DNA of 64,000 nucleotides from contig NZ_FWXV01000001.1 in NCBI RefSeq assembly GCF_900176515.1, positions 992,001-1,056,000 of the forward strand, given 5' to 3'. Positions within the stretch are counted from its first letter, which is position 1. Every line of letters starts with the position of its first letter. The notes below the pieces were generated by a model, which saw only the letters and a program-made list of their open reading frames with translations, was not told where the DNA came from and searched no databases. This document shows, piece after piece, positions 24,761-32,884 of the stretch. This stretch comes from Kibdelosporangium aridum (GTDB lineage: Bacteria; Actinomycetota; Actinomycetes; Mycobacteriales; Pseudonocardiaceae). A program made the position numbers and the translations under genes.

Positions 24761-26700
24761 CGCGTTTCGCGTACCTGCCGTGGCATGACGGTCCTGATCC
24801 ACTGGCGCCACCGGTGGATCTACGGGCCGCGCTTGACCAGATCGGCCGGGACGTGATGGAGGGCTCCTCGCCCCGGGCCGCACTGGAAGAGCTGCTGCGC
24901 CAAGGAGTCCGAGGCACCCGCGGCCTCGACGACATGACCCGTCGCTTGTGGCAGCAGCGGGCCCGCCTGCAGCGCCGCAACCGCCTCGACGGCACGTTGC
25001 AGGAAGTCCAGCGGCTGTTGCAGGAGGCACTGGAGGCCGAGCGCAGGCACCTGTTCCCGGATCCGTCGGACGACGCTCGGTTCCGGGAAGCCCAGTTGGA
25101 CGCTCTGCCGCCCGGAACCGCGGCTCAGGTGCAGGAACTGGCGAACTACGACTGGCAGTCCCCGCAGGGACGGGACAACTACCAGAAGATCCAGGACATG
25201 CTCGGCCAAGAGCTGATGGAGTCCCGGTTCCGTGGCATGAAACAGGCACTGCAGGACGCCACGCCCGAGGACGTCGAACGGGTCCGGGAGATGATGTCGG
25301 ACCTCAACGACCTGCTGGCGGCGCATGCCCGTGGGGATGCCGACACCCAGCAGCGGTTCGAGGAGTTCATGCGCAAGCACGGCGAGTTCTTCCCGGAGAA
25401 CCCGCGTAACGTCGATGAACTCATCGACGCGCTGGCCGCTCGGGCCGCGGCCGCGCAGCGCATGATGAACTCGATGTCCGCCGAGCAGCGGGCCGAGTTG
25501 AGCTCGTTGATCCAGCAGGCCTTCGGGGATCCCCGGCTGGCCAGCGAGATCAGCAGGCTGGACGCGCACCTGCAGGCGTTGCGGCCGGGGGAGGACTGGA
25601 CATCCAGCGGCCGGTTCCGTGGCCAGAACCCGTTCGGGATGGGCGAAGGCGTGCAGGCGATGCAGGATCTCGCCGAGATGGACGCGTTGGCCGAGCAATT
25701 GGGTCAGGCGTATCCCGGTGCGCGGCTTGAGGACATCGACCTTGAGGCGTTGGAACGTCAGCTCGGCCCAGAGTCCGCTGTGGACGCTCGGCGGTTGTCC
25801 GAACTGGAACGCGCGTTGCGTGACCAAGGACTGCTCGAGCGTGCCGCGGACGGGTCGTTGCGGTTGTCTCCCAAGGCAATGCGTCGGCTCGGTGAGACGG
25901 CGTTGAAGGACGTCGTCAAGTCCTTGTCCTCCAGGCGCGGCGAGCGGGACACCGCCCGTGCCGGTGCCGCAGGCGAACCCACGGGCTCGTCGCGGCCGTG
26001 GCAGTTCGGCGACACTGAACCGTGGGAAGTGTCGAGGACCGTGCACAACGCCGTGCTGCGGTCGGCTTCTTCGGGTGGAACGGTCACTTTGGACGTCAAG
26101 GACGTCGAGGTGATCGAAACCGAGCAACGCGCTCGTGCCGCGGTCGCGTTGTGCGTGGACACCTCGTGGTCCATGGTGCAGGACGGCCGATGGCTGCCGA
26201 TGAAGCGAACAGCGTTGGCACTGCACCACTTGGTGAAGACGCGCTTCCGCAGCGACGCGCTCGAGCTGATCACGTTCGGCCGGTACGCCACCAAAGTGGA
26301 CATGGCGGAGCTGACCGCACTGGAAGGAGTGTGGGAGCAGGGGACCAACCTGCACCACGCCCTGCTGTTGGCCGGGCGGCACATCCGCCGTCACCCGGAC
26401 GCGCAGCCGGTGGTGATCGTGGTGACCGACGGCGAGCCGACCGCGCACCTCGAGCCGGACGGCGACGCGGAGTTCAACTACCCACCGCTGCCCCGGACTC
26501 TCCGGCTGACCCTGGCCGAAGTGGACAAGCTGGCCCGGCTTGGCGCGTCGGTGTCGGTGTTCATGCTCGGCGAGGACGAACGCCTGAAGGCCTTCGTCGA
26601 CATCATGGCCCGTCGCAGCGGCGGTCGGGTGGTCGCTCCTGACCTGGACGGCCTCGGCGCCGCGGTGGTCAGTGACTACCTGAGGAACCGCCAGGGCTGA
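24757..26700 (+). CDS. VWA-domain protein partnered with the AAA+ ATPase
   Basis: 647 residues, cytoplasmic. A long helical, charged region (about 1-400) precedes a C-terminal VWA domain (about 455-640) with a complete metal site (D468-T-S470-W-S472 in CVDTSWSM, then TDGEPT). It resembles ChlD-like partners of MoxR ATPases (Rv0959 type), in which the VWA protein binds the substrate and the ATPase drives its remodelling. It is coupled to the ATPase gene through the micro-ORF. A terminator follows. Confidence 0.85.
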   Translation: MTRFAYLPWHDGPDPLAPPVDLRAALDQIGRDVMEGSSPRAALEELLRQGVRGTRGLDDMTRRLWQQRARLQRRNRLDGTLQEVQRLLQEALEAERRHLFPDPSDDARFREAQLDALPPGTAAQVQELANYDWQSPQGRDNYQKIQDMLGQELMESRFRGMKQALQDATPEDVERVREMMSDLNDLLAAHARGDADTQQRFEEFMRKHGEFFPENPRNVDELIDALAARAAAAQRMMNSMSAEQRAELSSLIQQAFGDPRLASEISRLDAHLQALRPGEDWTSSGRFRGQNPFGMGEGVQAMQDLAEMDALAEQLGQAYPGARLEDIDLEALERQLGPESAVDARRLSELERALRDQGLLERAADGSLRLSPKAMRRLGETALKDVVKSLSSRRGERDTARAGAAGEPTGSSRPWQFGDTEPWEVSRTVHNAVLRSASSGGTVTLDVKDVEVIETEQRARAAVALCVDTSWSMVQDGRWLPMKRTALALHHLVKTRFRSDALELITFGRYATKVDMAELTALEGVWEQGTNLHHALLLAGRHIRRHPDAQPVVIVVTDGEPTAHLEPDGDAEFNYPPLPRTLRLTLAEVDKLARLGASVSVFMLGEDERLKAFVDIMARRSGGRVVAPDLDGLGAAVVSDYLRNRQG

Positions 26701-26711
26701 ACCTCACCGTG

Positions 26712-26745
26712 AAGCCGGTCGTCCCTACGCGGGCGGCCGGCTTTT
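26712..26745 (+). terminator. Hairpin terminator after the AAA-VWA operon
   Basis: Arms AAGCCGG (26712-26718) and CCGGCTT (26737-26743) with GC-rich partial pairing between, followed by TT. It begins 12 nt after the VWA stop. Confidence 0.65.
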
Positions 26746-27055
26746 CGCTGTTAGAGGGCTTTCGCGGGGAGGCGCCCGGCGGAGTCCGGCAAATCCTGGG
26801 CCGCAGTCGGTGATTATCCGAATCGTCACGTTCGCCGTATGAGGATCACCGCAATGGGTCTCACGCTGGGTGATGCTCAATTGTGACATTCGGGTAAGTG
26901 ATCACCTGGATGGTCCATTAGCGAGTGTTCACTTGCTGGTCCGTTCAGGCTATTTGCATGTTTTTTTCTGGTGTGAGGGCATTCCAACTGGCCAAGATCG
27001 ACCTCGTTCGGCCTACCATGAGCCGCCTTCACAGGTCGGATCTTCGGAGGATCGA
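26746..27055 (+). other. 310-nt non-coding upstream region of the ABC binding-protein gene
   Basis: No convincing gene is seen; it is AT-richer than its surroundings. It holds two imperfect direct repeats (26898-26946), a run of seven T (26961-26967) and the ribosome site CGGAGG (27045-27050) of the next gene. An open frame starting at 26870 in phase with the binding protein lacks a ribosome site and a signal-peptide-like start. Confidence 0.6.
26898..26946 (+). promoter_or_regulatory. Two direct repeats, candidate regulator site
   Basis: GTGATCACCTGGATGGTCC (from 26898) and GTGTTCACTTGCTGGTCC (from 26925) are related copies with a 27-nt period, about 110-160 nt before the binding-protein gene. 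The first contains the palindrome GTGATCAC. Confidence 0.4.
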
Positions 27056-28072
27056 ATGTTTACGGCACGTGCGCGTAGGGGGCTCCGTCTCACCGCGGCG
27101 GCTGTGGCCACCCTGCTGACTGCCGCCGGGTGCGGCATCCTGGACGGCTCGTCCGACAGCTCGTCCACTTCGAACGGACAGGTCGAGAAGCCCAATGTTC
27201 GGATTGGAATCATCGCGTCGGTGGACGACGCGCCGGTCAAGGTCGCCGAGAAACTCGGCTACTTCAAGGAAGAAGGCCTGAACCCCGAGATCAAGATGTT
27301 CCAGTCGGCGTCACAGACCCTGCCCGCGCTGGGCAGCGGTGACCTCGACTTCAGCCTGATGAACTACGTGACGTACTTCCAGAACGCGGCCGCGAAGACG
27401 CTGGACGCGAAGATCGTCGCGGACGCCTACCAGGGCACCAGCGACGCGCTCGTCATGCTCGCGCGCCCGGGCGTGACCATCACCTCGGCCAAGGACTTCG
27501 AAGGCAAGAAGGTCAGCGTGCACCAGCCACCGGGCAACATCGCGGACCTGTTGTTCCGCAGCACGTTGCGCGACAACGGCGCTGACCCGAACAAGGTCAA
27601 CTACCAGCAGGTGCCGTTCCCGAACATCCCGAACGCGCTGAAGACCGGGACGATCGACGCGGGCATCGCGATCGAGCCGTTCATGACGCAGGCGGAGAAG
27701 GACACCGGCGCGGTGCGTGTGCTGAAGGTCGTTTCCGGGCCGACACAGGACATCCCGCTGAGTGGTTACGTTTCCCCGTCGAAGTTCGCCAAGGAGAACC
27801 CGAAGACCGTCGCGGCCTTCCAGCGCGCGATGTCCAAGGCACAGCAGGCGTCCGGTGACCGCAGCAAGCTCGCTGAGGTCATGCCCGACCTGACCGGTGT
27901 CGACGCGGCCACCGTGCCGCTGCTCAACCTGGGCGTGTTCCCCACATCCCTCGACGCCACCCGCCTGCAGCGGGTCATCTCGCTGATGGAGAGCTACCCC
28001 GACCTCTCCAAGCTGACGCAGAAGATCGACGCCAGCACGTTCATCTACGCCCCAACCCCCGCGGGTAGCTGA
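27056..28072 (+). CDS. ABC-type SsuA/NMT1-like substrate-binding lipoprotein
   Basis: 338 residues from the ATG at 27056 (CGGAGG 5 nt upstream). Signal peptide and lipobox LTAAGC are followed by a Ser-rich linker and an NMT1/SsuA/TauA-type binding domain (VRIGIIASVDDAPVKVAEKLGYFKEEGLNPEI). This family binds sulfonates, nitrate, taurine or pyrimidine precursors. The stop directly abuts the permease start. Substrate unknown. Confidence 0.85.
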   Translation: MFTARARRGLRLTAAAVATLLTAAGCGILDGSSDSSSTSNGQVEKPNVRIGIIASVDDAPVKVAEKLGYFKEEGLNPEIKMFQSASQTLPALGSGDLDFSLMNYVTYFQNAAAKTLDAKIVADAYQGTSDALVMLARPGVTITSAKDFEGKKVSVHQPPGNIADLLFRSTLRDNGADPNKVNYQQVPFPNIPNALKTGTIDAGIAIEPFMTQAEKDTGAVRVLKVVSGPTQDIPLSGYVSPSKFAKENPKTVAAFQRAMSKAQQASGDRSKLAEVMPDLTGVDAATVPLLNLGVFPTSLDATRLQRVISLMESYPDLSKLTQKIDASTFIYAPTPAGS

Positions 28073-29602
28073 GTGCGACTGGTTCGTTCGCTGATCGGGC
28101 TGGCGGGCTTCTTGCTGCTGTGGGAAGCCGCCAGCCGGTTCGTCCTCGATGCCGAGCTGGTCCCACCGCCTTCCGAGGTGCTGGTCCGGTGCCTGACCCT
28201 GGCCAACGAGGCAAGGTTCGTCGCGGACGTCGCATCGACGGCGTTGTCGTGGTTCATCGCGTTGTGCCTTGCGGTCCTCATCGCAGTGCCGATTGGACTT
28301 GTGGTCGGCCGGATCCCGTTGGTACGCGCCGCGACCATGCCGCTGATCGAATTCCTGCGCCCGCTGCCCGGCGTCGCCTTGATCCCGTTGATCACGGTCC
28401 TGCTCGGTGTCGGCGCGCAGACCAAGATCACGCTGGCCACGTTCGCCGCGGTGTGGCCGATCCTGTTCAACACCAGCTACGCGGTGGCCGAAGTGGACCG
28501 GCACATGGTCGAAACGGCGCGTGCGTTCCGGACGTCCCGCCGCCGGATGCTGTCCGCGGTGATCGTGCCCAGTGCGGCTCCGTTCATCCTGACCGGCATC
28601 CGGCTGTCCGCGTCGATCGCTTTGATTGCCGTGGTGGCAACGGAGTTCATCTTCGGTGGCAGCATTGGTGTCGGCCAGTTCGTGTACGTCCACGGCCTGA
28701 GTGCCGGTCGGATGGACACAGTGCTTGCGGTGACCGTCCTGGCGGGGCTGTTCGGTTTGCTGATCAACGCCTCCCTTGCTGGTGTGCAACGTCGTTGGCT
28801 GGGATGGCCCGCGTCGGGAGCGTCCGGGGACGCCAGCAGTTCCAGACGCCGCTGGCAGCTTGTCGTGAGTTGCGCGGCCGTGGCTGCTGTTCTCGTTGCG
28901 TGGCAAGCCATCGCGAGCGCGGTCGCTGACCCGTACTTCCCGCCGCCGTTGCAGATCGCCGATCGTGCGGGGGAACTCTGGTTCGCGCCATCGATGCTGA
29001 GCGGCGACATCCTGCCCAGCCTCGGCATGCTGCTCGGTGGGTGGCTGATCGCCGCCGTGCTCGGCATTGTCGTGGGTGTCGCGCTTGGCCGTGCGGACAA
29101 GGCGATGGACTACGTCGGTGCCTTGATGGCGTTCGCGCGGTCTGTTCCACCGCCGTTGCTGGTCCCGGTGTTCATGGTGATGTTCTCGCTCGGCCCGCAG
29201 ACCGAAGTGGTCACCATTGTCTCCGGTGCGATCTGGCCAGTGCTGCTCAACGCCGTGGACGGTGCCCGGTCGGTCGACGCGACGAAAACCGATACCGCAC
29301 GGGCGTTCCGGATCACGAAAGCCTCGTGGATCTTCGGTGTCGTGCTGCCCGCGGCCGCGCCCAAGATCTTCGCCGGTCTGCGCCTGAGCCTGTCGATCGC
29401 CCTGATCCTGATGGTGTTGTCCGAGCTTGTCGGCACCAGCAACGGGATCGGCTACCAGCTCAACAGCTCGCAGGGGTATGCCGACCTGCCTGGGATGTGG
29501 GCGTGGATCGTGCTGATCGGTGTATTGGGTTTCGTGCTCAACAGGGTGCTGCTCGTCGTACAGCGCCGCAGTCTCGCGTGGCACGGGGGCCAATTCGGCT
29601 AG
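28073..29602 (+). CDS. Fused double ABC permease (two BPD_transp_1 domains)
   Basis: 509 residues. Two SsuC/TauC-like permease halves lie in one chain: residues 1-250 with coupling loop VETARAFRTSRRRMLSAVIVP, and about 265-509 with TDTARAFRITKASWIFGVVLP. A Ser-rich linker (GASGDASSSRRR) joins them. Most such systems use a homodimer of a single-domain permease, so this is a gene fusion. No ATPase gene follows. The GTG start immediately follows the binding-protein stop. Confidence 0.85.
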   Translation: MRLVRSLIGLAGFLLLWEAASRFVLDAELVPPPSEVLVRCLTLANEARFVADVASTALSWFIALCLAVLIAVPIGLVVGRIPLVRAATMPLIEFLRPLPGVALIPLITVLLGVGAQTKITLATFAAVWPILFNTSYAVAEVDRHMVETARAFRTSRRRMLSAVIVPSAAPFILTGIRLSASIALIAVVATEFIFGGSIGVGQFVYVHGLSAGRMDTVLAVTVLAGLFGLLINASLAGVQRRWLGWPASGASGDASSSRRRWQLVVSCAAVAAVLVAWQAIASAVADPYFPPPLQIADRAGELWFAPSMLSGDILPSLGMLLGGWLIAAVLGIVVGVALGRADKAMDYVGALMAFARSVPPPLLVPVFMVMFSLGPQTEVVTIVSGAIWPVLLNAVDGARSVDATKTDTARAFRITKASWIFGVVLPAAAPKIFAGLRLSLSIALILMVLSELVGTSNGIGYQLNSSQGYADLPGMWAWIVLIGVLGFVLNRVLLVVQRRSLAWHGGQFG

Positions 29603-29714
29603 CTCTCCCGGGAGTCGTGGAGAGTGTTCGTAGCGTGTGGCACGCGCGGTTACCTTCCAACGCGTCTTGACGCCCATCTGTGGGCGGTTCACCAAAGCGA
29701 ATGGAAGAGCAATC

Positions 29715-30674
29715 GTGCGTACTGCAGCCAGTCTTGCGCTGCTCATGACCGTGGCGCTGACCGCGGCGATCACGGCGGGCTGTTCGTCCGCCCAGTCGGA
29801 CACCGCCGGTGAGAAGCCGGCTGAGAGTTCCGGCAGGGACGTCAACAAGTCCGTGACGGTGAAAACCGATGACGGATCGGCGAAAGTCAGTCTGGTCTCG
29901 GTCAGCGAGTCCTTCAAGGCCGACAACGGGACGAAAGCGAAGACCGGCAACTTCGTCGCGGTGAAACTGCGGTTCGAATGCGAGGACGGCAAATACTCGG
30001 CCAGCCCGTCGTACATCAAGCTCAAGCAGCCCGACGGCACGGTCCTCGAATCGGACGCCGGAAACGCCGACCGTGCCGTGTCGCTCAAGCAGGGAATCAC
30101 CAGCGACGAAAGCCAACTCGTCAAAGGCACATCGGCTGAAGGCATTGTCGCCTTCGACGCGCCGTACGACCCGGGCGCGAAATTGTTGGTGACCGGCGTG
30201 ATGGGTCACATCCTCGCGCAGTGGCCGCTGTCCGGTGGCGAGCCGATCCTCGGCGAGGGCCTGCCGAAGCGGGAGATCAACAAAACGGCGACCATCAAGG
30301 ACCTGGACTCGTCCGCGGTGGCGACGCTGGTGTCGGTCACCGAGACCAACGGCGGCGGCAGCCTGGACAAGACCGCGGCGCCGGAGAGCGGCAACTTCGT
30401 GATCATCGACATGAAGTTCGAAGGCAAGACCGGCACCTACCGGCTCATCCCGCGCAACGTGCACCTCAAGAAGCCGGACGGCACGACCATCGATTCGGGC
30501 GACGGCAACGGCTCGTGGGGCGTGGACCTGGACGCGGAGGAACTCCAGTCGACCGATCTGAGTCCGGGCAAGACCGCGACCGGCAAGGTGTCGTTCGACA
30601 GCAAGCTCGAACCCGGTACGAAGATCGTGGTCCTCGACTACAAGGACAAAGCACTGGCGGAATGGTCCTTGTGA
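29715..30674 (+). CDS. DUF4352-like lipoprotein with two repeated domains
   Basis: 319 residues from the GTG at 29715 (GGAAGAG 5 nt upstream). Signal peptide with lipobox AITAGC. The mature part has two similar Ig-like halves: one from about 50 to 170 (VTVKTDDGSAKVSLVSVSES ... NFVAVKLRFE), the other from about 185 to 318 (ATIKDLDSSAVATLVSVTET ... NFVIIDMKFE), both ending in an LAxWxL motif. This is typical of DUF4352 extracytoplasmic proteins. Function unknown. Confidence 0.7.
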   Translation: MRTAASLALLMTVALTAAITAGCSSAQSDTAGEKPAESSGRDVNKSVTVKTDDGSAKVSLVSVSESFKADNGTKAKTGNFVAVKLRFECEDGKYSASPSYIKLKQPDGTVLESDAGNADRAVSLKQGITSDESQLVKGTSAEGIVAFDAPYDPGAKLLVTGVMGHILAQWPLSGGEPILGEGLPKREINKTATIKDLDSSAVATLVSVTETNGGGSLDKTAAPESGNFVIIDMKFEGKTGTYRLIPRNVHLKKPDGTTIDSGDGNGSWGVDLDAEELQSTDLSPGKTATGKVSFDSKLEPGTKIVVLDYKDKALAEWSL

Positions 30675-30700
30675 GCGGTGATGCCGATGATCGGGACACC

Positions 30701-30720
30701 GTGAACGAAGTGTGAACGAA
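30701..30720 (-). promoter_or_regulatory. PHO-box-like direct repeat
   Basis: GTGAACGAA occurs twice with an 11-nt period. On the minus strand this is GTTCAC-N5-GTTCAC, the spacing and core of actinobacterial PhoP direct-repeat units. It lies 54 nt before the secreted hydrolase gene. The outer positions match the PHO consensus poorly. Confidence 0.35.
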
Positions 30721-30773
30721 TCGGTCCTTTCGGCCGTGGCCGGTCGTCGGCTCTGATCGGTTCGCTCAAAGTC

Positions 30774-32582
30774 ATGGGACGACTACGAATCGCGGTCACC
30801 GCTGCCTTAGGCACGGTACTGGCCGGAATAGCGACGCCTGTGCCCGCTGCCGCACAGGACATCGAAGAGACAACGCCGATCTACTCGTACCAGGACGCCA
30901 TCCGCGAGGATGTGTTCGTCGAAGCGCCGATGGACAGCGACAAGGACGGCAAGTCCGACCGGATCGCGATCCAGATCATGCGGCCGAAGGAGACCAACAG
31001 CGGGCTGAAGACACCCGTGGTCATGGAACCGAGCCCGTACTACCGCGCGCCGGGGACCCAAGCCACGACGCCGTACGGGTTCGCGCGGTGGTACGACGAG
31101 TTCTTCGTGCCACGCGGCTACACCGTGATCGAAGCCGAGATGCAGGGCACGAGCCGGTCGGCCGGGTGCCCGACCACGGGCGACGCCGAGGACACGATCT
31201 CCATCAAGTCGGTGGTCGACTGGCTGAACGGGCGGGTGAAGGGCTTCTACGCCAACGGGTCTGAGGCGCTGGCGTCGTGGAGCACCGGTGCGGTCGGCAT
31301 GGTCGGCGTCTCGTACAACGGGACCCTGCCGAACGCCGTTGCCGCAACCGGTGTCGACGGGTTGAAGACGATCGTGCCCATCGCCGCGATCTCCAGCTGG
31401 TACGACTACACGCGGGACGCGGGTATCGGGTACCAGGGCGCCTGGGGGAGCAGGTATCCGGAATACCTGGCCAACTACGTGGCGAGCGCGGCAGCCAAGC
31501 AGCGGTGTGCCGCGTTCATCAAGTCCTTGGGCGACGACGCGGGCGACAACACCTGGGACTACACGCCGTTCTGGGCCGAGCGGGACTACAAGCCCAGCGT
31601 GGACAAGGTGAAGGCGTCGGTTCTGCTGGTGCACGGCATGGAGGACTGGAACGTCAAGCTCCGGCACGGTGTCGCGTGGTGGAACCTGTTGCAGGAGCGC
31701 AGCATCCCCCGCAAGATCTGGCTGCACCGCAGTGCCCACATCGATCCGGTCAGCGCCCGGCCGGACGAGTGGCGGCGCGTGATGCACCGGTGGATGGACC
31801 ACTGGCTGTTCGGGATGAACAACGGGATCATGGACGAGCCGATGGCCGACATCCAGCGGCCCAACGGTTCCTGGGAGGCGCATCGAAGCTGGCCGGACGC
31901 GGCCGCGCGGAACGTGCGCCTGAACTTCGGCCCAGCCGCTTCCGGCGTCGCGGGTACGTTGCAGGCCACGCGCCCGGCGGCGTCGACCCAGACCTTCACG
32001 GACAACCGTACCCAGACCGAGACCACCGCGATGGCCGACTACACGGTCGCCGCACCGAACCGGCTCGTCTACGTCACACCGGCGTTGACCCAGGCGGCCC
32101 GGATGTCCGGTACTCCCAAGGTGAACGTGACCGTCCGGTCGAACACGGCGAGTGCTCCGCTGACGGCTCTCCTGGTGGATTACGGCCCTGGCACGGCGTT
32201 CAGCGTGCAGGACATGTCACCGGAAGAACTGATCAACATGGAATGCTCGCTGTCCGACATCGACCAGAAGACCGGGTGTGCGGAGCCGTTCGCGGCCCGG
32301 GCTGAGGCCGTCACGGCCACGGTGATCACGCGTGGTGCGATCGACTTGAAGAACCGCGCGTCGCTGACGTCCGGAACCCCGCTTGTCCCGGGCCAGACGT
32401 ACACGGCTTCCTGGGAACTGCACGGCAAGGATTACGTCGTCCCCGCCGGGCACCGGATCGGGCTCGTGCTGATGGCCAACGACCGGACGTACATCTCGGT
32501 CGACCAGGGCGCGGGTGCGCTGACCGTGTCGCTTGACGGCAGCAGCCTCGACATCCCCGTCGTGGGCGGTCGAATCAGCTGA
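30774..32582 (+). CDS. Secreted CocE/NonD-family hydrolase (X-Pro dipeptidyl-peptidase, S15)
   Basis: 602 residues. A Sec signal peptide (about 1-27, ending PAAAQ) is followed by an alpha/beta-hydrolase domain with nucleophile Ser in GVSYNG, acid in HGMEDWNVK and catalytic His in RSAHIDP. The C-terminal jelly-roll (about 385-602) is typical of S15/CocE proteins. It likely cleaves X-Pro peptides or acyl esters outside the cell. The ATG at 30774 lacks a strong ribosome site. A PHO-like repeat lies upstream and a strong hairpin downstream. Confidence 0.86.
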   Translation: MGRLRIAVTAALGTVLAGIATPVPAAAQDIEETTPIYSYQDAIREDVFVEAPMDSDKDGKSDRIAIQIMRPKETNSGLKTPVVMEPSPYYRAPGTQATTPYGFARWYDEFFVPRGYTVIEAEMQGTSRSAGCPTTGDAEDTISIKSVVDWLNGRVKGFYANGSEALASWSTGAVGMVGVSYNGTLPNAVAATGVDGLKTIVPIAAISSWYDYTRDAGIGYQGAWGSRYPEYLANYVASAAAKQRCAAFIKSLGDDAGDNTWDYTPFWAERDYKPSVDKVKASVLLVHGMEDWNVKLRHGVAWWNLLQERSIPRKIWLHRSAHIDPVSARPDEWRRVMHRWMDHWLFGMNNGIMDEPMADIQRPNGSWEAHRSWPDAAARNVRLNFGPAASGVAGTLQATRPAASTQTFTDNRTQTETTAMADYTVAAPNRLVYVTPALTQAARMSGTPKVNVTVRSNTASAPLTALLVDYGPGTAFSVQDMSPEELINMECSLSDIDQKTGCAEPFAARAEAVTATVITRGAIDLKNRASLTSGTPLVPGQTYTASWELHGKDYVVPAGHRIGLVLMANDRTYISVDQGAGALTVSLDGSSLDIPVVGGRIS

Positions 32583-32593
32583 AGCTGACAGAA

Positions 32594-32631
32594 AACCGGC
32601 CCTTGTCCGTGAATTCGGACAAGGGCCGGTT
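32594..32631. terminator. Strong bidirectional hairpin terminator
   Basis: Perfect 16-bp arms (AACCGGCCCTTGTCCG and its complement) with a 6-nt loop TGAATT. It lies between the convergent hydrolase gene and the 70-residue membrane protein gene. Confidence 0.8.
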
Positions 32632-32645
32632 CGTGACTGTCTACA

Positions 32646-32858
32646 TCAGGTGTTCTGGTGCTCGTTCGGCTCGCGCTGCGTGTCCTGGCGCCGCCAACGC
32701 ATGGCGAACTCCATCCCGAGAAACACCACCAGCCCTCCGGCGAGCCCTGGACCTATCCACCCACCGACCAGGTAGTTGACCAACGCCGCCACGGCCACGC
32801 AACCCGCGAGGATCAGGAGGCGCACGGGGGTCAGCCGCGGGATTCGCCTGGAAGCCAT
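32646..32858 (-). CDS. Small two-helix membrane protein, candidate immunity to the RHS tip
   Basis: 70 residues. A basic N-terminus (MASRRIPRL) is followed by two membrane segments (about 12-31 and 34-52) and a charged C-terminal tail (RWRRQDTQREPNEHQNT). An AAGGAG site lies 5 nt upstream of the ATG. It begins 26 nt after the RHS stop on the same strand and is followed by a terminator, so the two probably share a transcript. Position, size and topology fit an immunity protein for a membrane-acting RHS tip, but that is inference; no homologue is recognised. Confidence 0.6.
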   Translation of the reverse strand: MASRRIPRLTPVRLLILAGCVAVAALVNYLVGGWIGPGLAGGLVVFLGMEFAMRWRRQDTQREPNEHQNT

Positions 32859-32884
32859 TCTTCTCCTTCTTCTCCGATCTCAGA

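Noticed and set aside
26870-27055. Longer N-terminus for the ABC binding protein
   Set aside because: It would place 62 residues before a normal signal peptide and lipobox, and lacks a ribosome site; the ATG at 27056 has CGGAGG.
29960-29985. tRNA T-loop-like GGTTCGAAT sequence
   Set aside because: It lies within the DUF4352-like coding sequence and no acceptor or anticodon stem can be formed. No tRNA was found in the window.
27311-30145. A 944-codon open frame on the minus strand
   Set aside because: Antisense to the ABC and DUF4352-like genes; low-complexity Arg/Gln/His composition and no recognisable domain.
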